Below are positions 17,060-26,028 of a stretch of DNA of 64,000 nt, one piece after another. The stretch is from JAXMHN01 sp964578605 (GTDB lineage: Bacteria; Verrucomicrobiota; Verrucomicrobiia; Limisphaerales; SIBE01): the NCBI GenBank assembly GCA_964578605.1, contig CAZODO010000012.1:1-64000 (forward strand), in the 5' to 3' direction. Each line of letters begins with the position of its first letter. Within the stretch, counting starts at the first letter, position 1. A program made the position numbers and the translations under genes. The notes below the pieces were generated by a model. That model had not been told where the DNA came from, made no database searches, and was given only the letters and a program-made list of their open reading frames with translations.

Positions 17060-18469
17060 ATGAGACTTTCCGCCTTCCTGATCCTTTCTTTCCTCGCCAT
17101 GGGTCGCGCGGCTATTTCTGGCGCCACCGCCGCCGAGACTCTGGATGGGTTCCAACCCATCTTCGACGGCCGCACGCTCGAGGGCTGGCAAGGACAGGAT
17201 ATGTCTTTCTGGTCGATCGAGGAAGGAGCCATTACCGGAACGATCAGCCCGGAGCACGCGCCCAAGTTGAACCAATACCTGATTTGGCAGGGCGGGATGC
17301 TGGAAGACTTTGAACTCAAGCTGACATTCCGGTTGCGCAGCGCCCAGTCAGCAGCCGTGAATGGCGGTTTTCAATTCCGCAGCCGCCGTTTGCCCAATGG
17401 CGACGTCGCCGGTTACCAGGTCGACAACAATTACCTGCAGCCCTGGAAAGCGCGGCTCTACGACGAATTCGGCCGCCACGATCTCGCGCTGCAGGGCGAA
17501 CGCGCGGTCTTTGATCGCGACGGCCAAAGGACGACCGAGAAGTTGAAGCTCGATCCGGAGGCGGAGGATTTCCAGCTCGACGAATGGCACGAATACCACC
17601 TCATCGCGCGCGGCCGCAGCCTGGAGTTGCGCGTCAACGGCAAACGGATCGCCGAGGTCACCGATCATGACGACGACAGCTATGAGGCCGTGGGCTTGCT
17701 CGCGCTCCAATTGCACACCGGCCCTCCCATGAAAGCGCAGTTCAAAGACATCCGCCTGAAACGTCTCGAACCTGCGCAGAAACCCAACGCCCGCGACGTC
17801 TTGCTCGCCGATGCTACGCTCGCCTGGCAGTTCGGCGAGCAACTGGACGCGCACCAGCCGCCGCTGAGTTCCGTCGGCAAGATCACCCCAAAATTGCCTG
17901 CCACTGGCCCAGGTGCCCGTGCCGGCGCGCTGACCGCCAGGTTTGAAAACGCTTACTTCGACCTCCAGCGCGACCTGAACCAGCCCAAGCTCTGGAGCAT
18001 CCGGGGCGAGGCGATCACCGTTTACCTGCGCGCCAGGGTGCCGGATGGGAAGTGGGGTTCCGGCTTGCTCGCGAAACGCGGCAATCACGACGTGATGAAC
18101 TTCTGCCTTTTTGGCGCGGATCTGGCGGGAACACCCGGGCCCGACATCGGCTTCGAAGTGCACACCGAAAAGGGGTTCGTTATGGTGAGCTTCCCGGCTT
18201 CGCGCGTGGACGCCACGGGCTGGCTCGACCTGATCGGACGCTACGATGGCAACCAGGTTTCGCTGCTTTGCAACGGCCGGTTGATGGATCAGAAAGCGTG
18301 GTCGGGCTCTCTGACCGAGAACAGCGAACCGATCCTGATCGGCGCGGGTTCGTTTGATGGCGTTCCCAAGCTGCCTTTTACCGGCGAAATGGAAGAAGCG
18401 GCCATTTGGTCGCGTGCCCTGAGCGAAAGCGAGATCACGACTCTTTTGGGCCCTCAAGCGGCAGAATAG
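17060..18469 (+). CDS. Secreted DUF1080 (3-keto-disaccharide hydrolase) - LamG protein
   Basis: A 469-aa exported protein. The signal peptide (RLSAFLILSFLAM) is followed by a DUF1080 domain (~30-225; GFQPIFDGRTLEGWQ opening, FQFRSRRLPNGDVAGYQVD and YDEFGRHDLA core), which is a concanavalin-A-like fold linked to 3-keto-glycoside hydrolysis. A LamG-type jelly roll follows (~260-465; LIGRYDGNQVSLLCNGRLMD, then GEMEEAAIWSRALSESEI). The last motif is the standard LamG C-terminal strand. Such proteins likely bind or cleave polysaccharides outside the cytoplasm. An ATG at 17045 is an equally possible start. It is divergent from the HzsA-like gene. Confidence 0.85.
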   Translation: MRLSAFLILSFLAMGRAAISGATAAETLDGFQPIFDGRTLEGWQGQDMSFWSIEEGAITGTISPEHAPKLNQYLIWQGGMLEDFELKLTFRLRSAQSAAVNGGFQFRSRRLPNGDVAGYQVDNNYLQPWKARLYDEFGRHDLALQGERAVFDRDGQRTTEKLKLDPEAEDFQLDEWHEYHLIARGRSLELRVNGKRIAEVTDHDDDSYEAVGLLALQLHTGPPMKAQFKDIRLKRLEPAQKPNARDVLLADATLAWQFGEQLDAHQPPLSSVGKITPKLPATGPGARAGALTARFENAYFDLQRDLNQPKLWSIRGEAITVYLRARVPDGKWGSGLLAKRGNHDVMNFCLFGADLAGTPGPDIGFEVHTEKGFVMVSFPASRVDATGWLDLIGRYDGNQVSLLCNGRLMDQKAWSGSLTENSEPILIGAGSFDGVPKLPFTGEMEEAAIWSRALSESEITTLLGPQAAE

Positions 18470-18807
18470 CCGACGCATTCCGACGGATTGCCTGCGGACC
18501 AGGAGCCGACCTGGTCTGCCTCCGTAGTTCTGCTGATATTCAACGAATGTTTTAGTAAGATACAATAGTTGAACCACAGTCGAACCATACGGAACTTCAG
18601 GATGCACCCTGGCCCGAGCCCGTTTCTGCTCAGAATTCGCCCGCTTCGGCCTTCGGACTTCGGCCTTCGGACTTCGACCCTTGTCATCACCCCCGCTTCT
18701 CCTTGCCAAACGGCGTCCATTCTGCCACGTTCGTTGCCGGTTGGACTAGAGGGTGTTCCCTACGCAAATTCAGTTCGGTTGAAAACAAGGCCTTGTTCCT
18801 TTTACCT
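18470..18807. other. Spacer with heptad repeat and possible promoter
   Basis: This is a 338-bp gap before the large secreted protein. A possible promoter is TTCAAC, 16 bp, then TACAAT at about 18561, but it lies nearly 240 bp from the start codon. At 18645-18677 there are four to five 7-nt words TTCGGCC/TTCGGAC in alternation. I see no gene in it. Confidence 0.4.
18645..18677. repeat. Heptad tandem repeat TTCGGCC/TTCGGAC
   Basis: Two exact copies of a 14-mer (TTCGGCCTTCGGAC at 18645 and 18659) are followed by a degenerate unit. Equivalently, these are alternating heptads. This is direct sequence evidence for a simple-sequence tract. Confidence 0.75.
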
Positions 18808-21699
18808 ATGAAAACAAAGAGGCGGCGGATGACCAATTCCCTTATCTTTTGCGGCGTGATGCTGCTCTGCCCGGGCGCGCTCGGCGCCTTGCCGGGGCCC
18901 ACACCGGTTGTTCCCGAGGGTGGAGGCGCTCCGGGGCTCTACCCGAACACTTCCGTTTCAGGGATGAACCTGGTGGCGAAGGGGAGCGCTTCCGGTTTTA
19001 CCAGCGATGTGGAAGTGACAGCCGTCGAGGGCCAGGGGCCGATCCCCTGGGTGGTCAACCGCTATAATCGCGGCGATTTCGCCGTGCGCCTTGCGCCGAC
19101 GGACTCGGCGGCGGCAAATGCCAACACGTTAAACCAGGGTTTCACCCAGTTCAACGGTGCCAATGACGCTTCCCTGCCCGAGAACCGCGCGTGGCGGCCG
19201 GATGCCGCTCGCGGAGTGGTCATCCCGACGGCGCGGCAGAATGGGCCCATCAATTGGCAGGATGGCGTGGGCGGTGTGTATCCGACGGTTGCCGTGGCTC
19301 TGGGTTCCTCTGGCTATGGCTACAGCATGCTGGACGGCTCCTTCGGCACCGGCCACCTCGATGTGAACACGGGCGCGGCTGGCAATCCGTCGACAGAAAG
19401 CCCCGAGGCGAATTTCAGCTTCTCGGTCGCTTGGTTTCCTTTCGACGCCGGCTGGATTGGCGGCAATATGGGCAATCCGGACGCGACGACCGGCGCCGCG
19501 TCGTGGAATGAGCCCGGACAGCACAGTGCCGGGTTGGCCGCCGGGTTGATGACCTGGTTCGATTTCCCGGATGAGAGCATGAACTTTGCAGGCTTGGGCC
19601 GGCTCCAGTTGCCGGGCATCAACGCGCTCGCGGATGGCATGCTCTTCACGACCTCATCCCAAGGCGGCAGCGATGTGAATATCGTAGGCGTCTCGCCCAC
19701 GGAAGATGCGACCTCGGGGGCTTCGGGCTGGTTAGTGACCGTGCGCGAAGATGCGGCGGTTTCCGCCGAGGAAATCGTCGGGGTCGGGCAATGCCAATTC
19801 ATGTTCGTTTACGTTCCTTACAGCGCGCAGAACCTGGTGGGCGGTTATATCGATGGTTCGACCGGCGCGAAGATCAAATCAGCCGGCACCTTCAATCTCA
19901 CTCGCACCGGGACGGGGACCTATGAGTTTTCCGTGGCAGGCAAGAGCGCCACGGATGGGACGCTGCTGTTGCAGGTGGCGGACTTGGAGGAAAGCACGTC
20001 GGTGCCGATGGCCAGCCGCGCCTTTCTGAGCTACCAGGCGGATGCCTCCGGCAAGTTCGTGATCCAATCCCGCAAGGTTGTTTCGGATGCGGCAGCCGAT
20101 CTCGCGGACGCCGATTTCTACGTGGCGTGGGTGGACTTTGCCGCCCCGATGTCGCTGCCGGAAGGGCCGCGCTTGCGGAGCCGGGACGCCGTGGCGGTGA
20201 CCGACGCCGAGACGATCAACGCCAGGACAGCCAACCTCGCCGTCAACACCGATGAACCGGAAATCCTGGTCACCACCGTCGATCTGGGGAATGCGGGCGG
20301 TTACGCGGACGCAACGACTGGCGCTGCCGCCACCGATGCCCTGATCGGCTATTTCTACAATTCCCGCACCTTGGCGCTCAACCGGGGGCCCTTCCTGATC
20401 ATGGGCAACTCCGGCGGCGCGATCGATCGGCAGGATGTGGAGTACAACCCTGTCAGCCGCGAGTATAACGTGGTGATCTGTGCCCGAGGTCATTCGAGCG
20501 CGGGGACCGATGAACTGATGATTGCCCGGGTCAAGCCGGGATCGGTCGCGGGTGAAGGCGATCCGGTGGCCAAGGTCTTCACCTATGATGGACTGCTGGA
20601 ATCGTTTGCCGGTGCCCTGTCTTATGACGACGTCGCGCTGGCCGTGAGCACCAAGAACGGCAACTTCATCGTTCTGGCGGAGCATAAGCAGGATTCACCC
20701 AACGGCGAAGGGACCTTCGGCGCGCTGTTCGCTCCGGACGGCACGGTGTTGACCGCGGCGCCGACTCTTGTGAGCCTGCTGCAGACGACAGGGGATGTGG
20801 ATGACCCCGACGTGGTTTACCTGCCTAAGAAAGATGCCTTCCTCTACATTTCCAACACCGATATGAGCGGCGGCCTTGCCAACCGCGTTGTGGGATCGAT
20901 CATCCAGACCACCGCGGCGGACGGCAAATTGCAGGTCAGCGGTGCCGAGCAGGTCCTGGCTGTAGAGACGGGCGCGTCCCAGGGCCATCCGGCTGCGATT
21001 GAGAATCCGTCGAACGGCGAGATTATCACCGCCTACGACTTCGGGAATGGCACGGCCCAAGGCAACCTCTCCTACTACACGATCGGGGCCGGACCCGGCT
21101 ACGCTTTCACCGAAGCGCGCGCCCAGGTGCCGTACCTCAACGGGACGGGCGCCGACCCGTTCCACCATCAGCATCCGCAATTGGCTGCCGATCCCGAGAG
21201 CGGCATGATGGTGGTGGGCTATCAGTCGGTCGAAAGCGGCGTGGGGTATCCCAACGCTTATGTCTTCAACTTGTTGGACAGAAATGGAGCCCCTTTGGCC
21301 GGTCCGTTCGGCACCGTGCCCTATTTCCTCACAGACTCGTGGGGCGCGATTGGCACGAGCGTCAATTACCACAACATCGTGTTCGATCCGCAGAATGACG
21401 CGTTTGTTGTGGCGTTCAACGCGCCCACGCCGGGCGGCGCCAACCAGCGAACTTACCTCAGCGCGTTCAATGTCGGCGCCGAGACCGCCACCGCCGAACC
21501 TGCGCTGGCGGTCGCGCGTGATGGAGCCAATGTGATTATCCGCTGGCCGGCCAGCGCCACGGGATTCGTTCTCGAATCCACAACCGCCCTGGGTACGCCG
21601 GGCTGGCAAGCGGTCGCTGGGGCACCGGTTCCCGATGGCCAGGACCTCAAGGTGACTGTGCCTGCGACAGGGACGGTGTTCTACCGGTTGAAGAAGTAA
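18808..21699 (+). CDS. Large secreted protein of unknown function
   Basis: A 963-aa exported protein with a signal peptide (KTKRRRM, then LIFCGVMLLCPGALGALPG). The body is beta-rich, glycine/alanine/aspartate-rich and low in cysteine. It has no catalytic motif that I recognise. Segments such as NPDATTGAASWNEPGQ and YADATTGAAATDALIGYFY repeat a DATTGAA motif, suggesting internal duplication. The last ~70 residues (VIIRWPASATGFVLESTT ... GTVFYRLKK) match the C-terminal module common on many Verrucomicrobiota extracellular proteins, where it looks like an immunoglobulin-like or sorting domain (inference). The ATG at 18808 gives a proper leader. It stands alone, co-oriented with the preceding DUF1080 gene. 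Confidence 0.78.
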   Translation: MKTKRRRMTNSLIFCGVMLLCPGALGALPGPTPVVPEGGGAPGLYPNTSVSGMNLVAKGSASGFTSDVEVTAVEGQGPIPWVVNRYNRGDFAVRLAPTDSAAANANTLNQGFTQFNGANDASLPENRAWRPDAARGVVIPTARQNGPINWQDGVGGVYPTVAVALGSSGYGYSMLDGSFGTGHLDVNTGAAGNPSTESPEANFSFSVAWFPFDAGWIGGNMGNPDATTGAASWNEPGQHSAGLAAGLMTWFDFPDESMNFAGLGRLQLPGINALADGMLFTTSSQGGSDVNIVGVSPTEDATSGASGWLVTVREDAAVSAEEIVGVGQCQFMFVYVPYSAQNLVGGYIDGSTGAKIKSAGTFNLTRTGTGTYEFSVAGKSATDGTLLLQVADLEESTSVPMASRAFLSYQADASGKFVIQSRKVVSDAAADLADADFYVAWVDFAAPMSLPEGPRLRSRDAVAVTDAETINARTANLAVNTDEPEILVTTVDLGNAGGYADATTGAAATDALIGYFYNSRTLALNRGPFLIMGNSGGAIDRQDVEYNPVSREYNVVICARGHSSAGTDELMIARVKPGSVAGEGDPVAKVFTYDGLLESFAGALSYDDVALAVSTKNGNFIVLAEHKQDSPNGEGTFGALFAPDGTVLTAAPTLVSLLQTTGDVDDPDVVYLPKKDAFLYISNTDMSGGLANRVVGSIIQTTAADGKLQVSGAEQVLAVETGASQGHPAAIENPSNGEIITAYDFGNGTAQGNLSYYTIGAGPGYAFTEARAQVPYLNGTGADPFHHQHPQLAADPESGMMVVGYQSVESGVGYPNAYVFNLLDRNGAPLAGPFGTVPYFLTDSWGAIGTSVNYHNIVFDPQNDAFVVAFNAPTPGGANQRTYLSAFNVGAETATAEPALAVARDGANVIIRWPASATGFVLESTTALGTPGWQAVAGAPVPDGQDLKVTVPATGTVFYRLKK

Positions 21700-21838
21700 A
21701 ACGCCGCACCTTTGACGGCGCCCGCACCGGCGGTGGTGCAGGGCGCTTCGCTGCAAGTGCCGGCCGCCTTGAACATCCGCGGAGCAAGCGGGTGTTCTTG
21801 GCGCGCCTTGACAGCGACCGTGCTTCAGCCTGATCCCG

Positions 21839-22840
21839 CTAGGGGCTCCGGTGCTTCTCCAGCTCGCGCCCCAGTTGTTCGGTGAACATTTCCACCCCGC
21901 GCTTGTTCAAATGCGTTTTGCTGGCGAAGAGTTCGTCGGGCAAGGCCGGCGGGAGCCCCGTGAGCAAACCGTCCGCGTTCAACCAGACGCCCCAAGTGTG
22001 AAGCATTTCGCTTTGGACCTGGTGAAAACCTTCCTCAACGAAGCTTTGCGGAGCGGGCGTGATGCCCACCAGCAGTTGGGTGCCGGGGGGAAGCGACGCT
22101 CGGAAGGCGCGGCTGGCAGATTCGAGCGATCGGGCGAGGCGGTACTCGGCGCTGCCCGTGGCGGTCTTTGGGTCGAATGTGCCAGGATCGTAAGCGCTTC
22201 CACGGTGAGCGGCAAGAAACGCCCCTAGGTCATGAGTGAAACCGTAGGCTGCTCCAAGGGCGCCGGGCAGTGGCCGAGGCAACGCCCGGCTCAGAAGCCG
22301 GCCACGAAAGATCTCCACTCCCAAAAGGCAGAGAGCGCGTGCCCCGCTCGGTTGGCAGGAATCGGTGCCTTCGTAGTAGGACCGCAGGACGTCCGCGTGG
22401 TAATCAGACGACCCGCCGGTGCGGAGCGCGTCGGGATGCATCAGGAGGACTACGGTCCTGAACGGCGCCGGACGGGCGGCATGATGCCGTCCCAAGATCC
22501 GCGCGAACGCGTGAAGGTCGAGGTAGCTCAGGGTGCCGAGATTAACGGACGATCGGGCGCCCGGTGACATCGCGTCAAGCTGCTCGGCCGAGACATCCAT
22601 CATGCACGAAGAATCCCCAACGAGCGCCAGGTCCGCAGTGCGCGAGGCAGTGCTGGGGGTGGCTTGGTGCAGGAGAATGGTCCGGTCGGCATCCAGGGCA
22701 GGGAAGGGCGGGGGAAGGAGACCGAACCTGGCGCCAGAATGCATCGCCAGGGCAAACAGCGCGGGCAGCAACAGCGGGATAAGGAGTAGAACCAGCGCTT
22801 CTTTGCGGGCGAACTCGTATTGATGGCTCTCGGCATCCAT
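21839..22840 (-). CDS. SGNH/AlgJ-like membrane-anchored protein paired with MBOAT
   Basis: About 333 aa with one N-terminal transmembrane helix (LVLLLIPLLLPALFALAM), then an SGNH-hydrolase-like domain with the block-I motif ALVGDSSCMMDVS and the C-terminal HLNKRGVEMFTEQL, which carries the catalytic-type Asp/His-containing block. It starts 10 bp after the MBOAT gene stops. MBOAT plus SGNH/AlgJ pairs transfer acetyl groups to exported polysaccharides: the MBOAT protein moves the acyl group across the membrane and the SGNH protein completes the transfer. The longer frame runs into the MBOAT coding region; ATG 22840 avoids that. Confidence 0.78.
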   Translation of the reverse strand: MDAESHQYEFARKEALVLLLIPLLLPALFALAMHSGARFGLLPPPFPALDADRTILLHQATPSTASRTADLALVGDSSCMMDVSAEQLDAMSPGARSSVNLGTLSYLDLHAFARILGRHHAARPAPFRTVVLLMHPDALRTGGSSDYHADVLRSYYEGTDSCQPSGARALCLLGVEIFRGRLLSRALPRPLPGALGAAYGFTHDLGAFLAAHRGSAYDPGTFDPKTATGSAEYRLARSLESASRAFRASLPPGTQLLVGITPAPQSFVEEGFHQVQSEMLHTWGVWLNADGLLTGLPPALPDELFASKTHLNKRGVEMFTEQLGRELEKHRSP

Positions 22841-22850
22841 AGCGTTGAGT

Positions 22851-24302
22851 TTAGAACTGAAAGTAGAGGAAGGGCGCCTTCTCCTTTTCCCAGAACAGGA
22901 GGATCGCGATGACAAGCGCGCCCTGCAAGAGTGTGCGGCCCCAAACCGGCAGGCGCAAAGGCGCGAGCAAATCGTTGGTCTGGCGCTGCCAAATCTGGAC
23001 CGCCACGAGCGGGATCGTGAAGACCGCCAGGTTCAGATAGTAGCTCGCGTGCCACGGGGGGTACACAAAGTCGCCCAGTGCCCCTGTGAGGATCCCAATC
23101 TGCTCAACCGAACCCGCCCGGAATAGCAGCCAGCCGTAAAGCACGAACACAATCGTGAGCGCCCACCCGGCAAGATTCCTCAAGAAGCCCGGCGAGGCGC
23201 GCCGGAGGTCCAGCATGGGTGCGGCTGCGTCTGGTGCGTTTCGCCCCCGACGCCATTCGATCCAGAGTCGGTGAATGACCAGGCCCGCGCCGTGCCACGC
23301 TCCCCAAAAGACGAAGTTCCAGGCGGCACCATGCCACAATCCGCCCAGGAGCATGGTTGCAAAGAGATTTCGGCAGGTTTTGGCCAGCCCGCCGCGGTTA
23401 CCCCCAAGGCTGATGTAAAGGTAATCGCGAAGCCACGTCGACAAGCTGATATGCCATCGAGCCCAGAATTCCCGGACGCTGACCGCCACGTATGGCAGGT
23501 TGAAATTCAGCATGATATCAAACCCCAGCATTCGGGCGGTGCCGCGAGCGATGTCCGAGTATCCGGAAAAGTCGCAGTAGATCTGAAACGCGAAAGCGAC
23601 CGTGGCCAGCGTCACCATGGCGGACCCGGGGCGGGGATGGTCGTAGACCATCTCCACCAGGGGGGCGAGATTGTCGGCAAGGACGACCTTCTTGTATAAC
23701 CCCCAAATGCAGAGCCAGATGCCTTCTTCAAGCATGGATCTGGATATTCGCAGCGTTTTGCTGAATTGAGGCAGCAGATGCCAGCCGCGCTCGATGGGGC
23801 CGGCAACGAGCTGCGGAAAGAACGAAACGAAAGCGAGGAATTCCGCCAGGTTACGAGTCGCCTTCATCTTCCAGCGGTAAACGTCGAGGGCGTAGCTCAT
23901 CGTTTGGAAGGTGTAGAACGAGATGCCCACCGGCAGAATAATCTCGAACGTGCGGATGTGGACCGCCAGGCCCAACCGGCCGAGAAACTCCGCCAACGAC
24001 TCCGTAAAGAAGCCGAAGTACTTGAAGAAGCCAAGGATGGCCAGGTTGCAGAAGACGCTGAGTCCTAAGAGGAGCTTGCGGGAGCGCGGTTCCGTCAGCC
24101 TTTCCAATCCAAGTCCCACCCCGTAATCCAGCAGGCTTGAGAACAACAGCAGCGAAAGGAAACGGTAATCCCACCAGCCGTAGAAAAGATAACTCGCGGC
24201 GACAATAAGCCAATTCCGCGCCTGCAAATGGCGACGCACCACGTAGTAAAGGAGGAGGAACGCCGCAAAGAACTGCAGGAAGATTTCGGAATTGAATAGC
24301 AT
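22851..24302 (-). CDS. MBOAT family membrane-bound O-acyltransferase (AlgI-like)
   Basis: A 483-aa multi-pass membrane protein starting MLFNSEIFLQFFAAFLLLYY, as in AlgI-type proteins. Family hallmarks include YLFYGWWDYRF, ILPVGISFYTFQTMSYALDVYR, the FWARWHISLSTWLRDYLYISLGGNR block and LWHGAAWNFVFWGAWHG, which contains the catalytic His. It would acetylate a surface or exported polysaccharide. Its SGNH partner follows 10 bp downstream. No glycosyltransferases or alginate-type polymerase genes are nearby, so the acceptor polymer cannot be named. Confidence 0.93.
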   Translation of the reverse strand: MLFNSEIFLQFFAAFLLLYYVVRRHLQARNWLIVAASYLFYGWWDYRFLSLLLFSSLLDYGVGLGLERLTEPRSRKLLLGLSVFCNLAILGFFKYFGFFTESLAEFLGRLGLAVHIRTFEIILPVGISFYTFQTMSYALDVYRWKMKATRNLAEFLAFVSFFPQLVAGPIERGWHLLPQFSKTLRISRSMLEEGIWLCIWGLYKKVVLADNLAPLVEMVYDHPRPGSAMVTLATVAFAFQIYCDFSGYSDIARGTARMLGFDIMLNFNLPYVAVSVREFWARWHISLSTWLRDYLYISLGGNRGGLAKTCRNLFATMLLGGLWHGAAWNFVFWGAWHGAGLVIHRLWIEWRRGRNAPDAAAPMLDLRRASPGFLRNLAGWALTIVFVLYGWLLFRAGSVEQIGILTGALGDFVYPPWHASYYLNLAVFTIPLVAVQIWQRQTNDLLAPLRLPVWGRTLLQGALVIAILLFWEKEKAPFLYFQF

Positions 24303-24360
24303 GCGTCGCTCTTTCTTGCTATCATGATGTCGCCGTGTGGGACAAGAGCATTGAAAGTTC

Positions 24361-24432
24361 GGAGCGCCGGCTTGCAGCCGGCTTCGTCTTTCACCGCCAC
24401 CACGAACGAGCGGCGCCCGAAGCCGGCACTCC
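24361..24432. repeat. REPIN/MITE-like palindromic repeat, copy 1
   Basis: Imperfect terminal inverted repeats (GGAGCGCCGGCTT at the left end, AAGCCGGCACTCC at the right) flank about 45 bp. The left 37 bp match the reverse complement of the element at 33527-33609, including CTTCGTC(T/C)TTCACCGCC. It lies between the MBOAT gene and a prepilin-like gene that diverges from it. Confidence 0.65.
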
Positions 24433-24493
24433 CGAGGCGGCCGTGGTTGACCGATGACGAACCTCAGTTACCTTTAAAGCCCAAGAGAGCCGC

Positions 24494-25183
24494 ATGGAGC
24501 GGCCCTGCATCCACGATGTGAAACACGCAAACCGAGAGCAAGGGCGAGCGAGGCGCGCGTTTACGCTCATTGAGTTGCTGGTGGTCGTGGCCATCATCGC
24601 CATTCTTGCCAGCCTCCTGCTGCCGGCCCTGGCCAGCGCCAAGTCGAAGGCGCAAGCTGGCCGGTGCTTGAACAACCTCAAGCAACTCGGCTTGGCGACT
24701 TTGATCTACGCGCAAGACTTTCGCAATGCCGTCCAGGTGGATGCGCCTTTAGACCCGGGGGTGACCTGGGGCAGTATTCTAGGCACCAACCAGAACTTGA
24801 AGCCCTTCGACCTGTTCGTCTGCCCGACCTACGCCCCGCGGCGTTTCACGAACTGGTTCAAAACCTACGGGGTCCGGCAAGATCCCCCGCCTGAAAACAC
24901 GTCTGGAGACTTCGGCGAAATCCTCCGCGTCGATACCATCGCCAAACCGGTCGAGTACCTGCACCTGGCCGATACGACCAGCCGCGGCAGGCAGGGCATT
25001 GGCGCCGAGCAGTTCTATTTCTTCCGATCCGATTCCGAGAAAGAGGTGCACGCCCGGCATAATCAGCGCGCGAACGGACTCTTTATCGATGGCCATGTGG
25101 AAGCGTGCGGCCGATTGCGGCTGGACAGCGTAGGCGTCGCTCCGCTATTTACCGTGGATGACGTGCCGGCGTACTACAAGTAG
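24494..25183 (+). CDS. Prepilin-type N-terminal domain protein (H-X9-DG type)
   Basis: A 229-aa protein with a basic leader (EQGRARR), the cleavage/helix motif AFTLIELLVVVAIIAILASL, and the C-terminal HNQRANGLFIDG signature (H-X9-DG) near residue 195. It has the same architecture as the protein at 298-1119 but a different body, so they are distant paralogs. In this family the leader is cut by the prepilin peptidase and the helix anchors the protein. It is a stand-alone gene, about 60 bp after a repeat and 105 bp before a small secreted protein. Function unknown. Confidence 0.88.
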   Translation: MERPCIHDVKHANREQGRARRAFTLIELLVVVAIIAILASLLLPALASAKSKAQAGRCLNNLKQLGLATLIYAQDFRNAVQVDAPLDPGVTWGSILGTNQNLKPFDLFVCPTYAPRRFTNWFKTYGVRQDPPPENTSGDFGEILRVDTIAKPVEYLHLADTTSRGRQGIGAEQFYFFRSDSEKEVHARHNQRANGLFIDGHVEACGRLRLDSVGVAPLFTVDDVPAYYK

Positions 25184-25287
25184 TCGGCGAGTCCTTCCAT
25201 GAATTCAGGTCGTTTACCTCGCCAACCCCTCGGGTTCTGTTTGTTGCGGCTGCAATGCGTGCCTCTGCTTTCGGAAAGGGCTTGGCC

Positions 25288-26028
25288 ATGAACCGCCATG
25301 CTGCTCTCGTTGCGGTGCTCCTGGTTTTGGGAGTGGCCGGCGCTGCCGGGTGGTGGTTCTTCCAGCGTGTGGGGCCCGCCTGGCGTCCGGCCTTGGACTC
25401 TCGCGAAGTCGCTACCCGCGTGCTGGGCGAACACCTTGCCCGGGTGTTCCCTGGGGCAAAGGCGCTCGTCATAGGCAATCCGTTCACCTTGCGCTCAGGG
25501 CAAGACCCCGAGATCTACGCGTTCGAAAAGGCGGGAATACGCGGCCTGGAATTGGGTTTTGGGGGGCCCGGTGCGATTCGAGTGGTCTACCCGGAGCTGC
25601 ACAAGGAGTTCCTCGAACGTCCGGCCTCGGTCTACGTCGATCCACGAACCACGACGCCACTGAGCTATCTTGTGGCGGACGGTGAATTTGACCGGTTAGC
25701 AAAAGCCAACCCCGGCTACGATCTGATCGTCAGCCTGATCGGCCTGCCGCTGGGCATTGGGGAGTCCGAAGTTTGGCTAACGACTACGACCAAGCCGTTT
25801 TTTGGCCTTTTGCTTCCCGATTGGCGGATCATTGGCGGACCGGAAGCGGTCCAGCAAGCCGTCAAGTCGGGCAAGATCGCCGCGGCTGTGATCAACCGAC
25901 GGGGTGCCAGCGCAGAAGCGGACGCCGACGCCGGAGCTGATTACCATGCCGAATTCGAACGCAGGTTCGTGCTTGTTACCAAGGAGAACATCGACAACCT
26001 GCTGCGAATTCATTTGCAGCTATGGTGA
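25288..26028 (+). CDS. Hypothetical membrane-anchored or secreted protein
   Basis: About 246 aa with an N-terminal hydrophobic segment (AALVAVLLVLGVAGAAGWWFF) that could be an uncleaved signal anchor. The rest is soluble: a region starting ARVFPGAKALVIGNPF, a conserved-looking LRSGQDPEIYAFEKAG, and a C-terminal acidic tract ASAEADADAGADY. I do not recognise the family. Proteins of this shape often sit next to prepilin-like genes in this phylum, and here the gene follows one by ~105 bp, so co-transcription is possible. Its 3' end overlaps the convergent C39-like gene by a few bases. Confidence 0.65.
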   Translation: MNRHAALVAVLLVLGVAGAAGWWFFQRVGPAWRPALDSREVATRVLGEHLARVFPGAKALVIGNPFTLRSGQDPEIYAFEKAGIRGLELGFGGPGAIRVVYPELHKEFLERPASVYVDPRTTTPLSYLVADGEFDRLAKANPGYDLIVSLIGLPLGIGESEVWLTTTTKPFFGLLLPDWRIIGGPEAVQQAVKSGKIAAAVINRRGASAEADADAGADYHAEFERRFVLVTKENIDNLLRIHLQLW

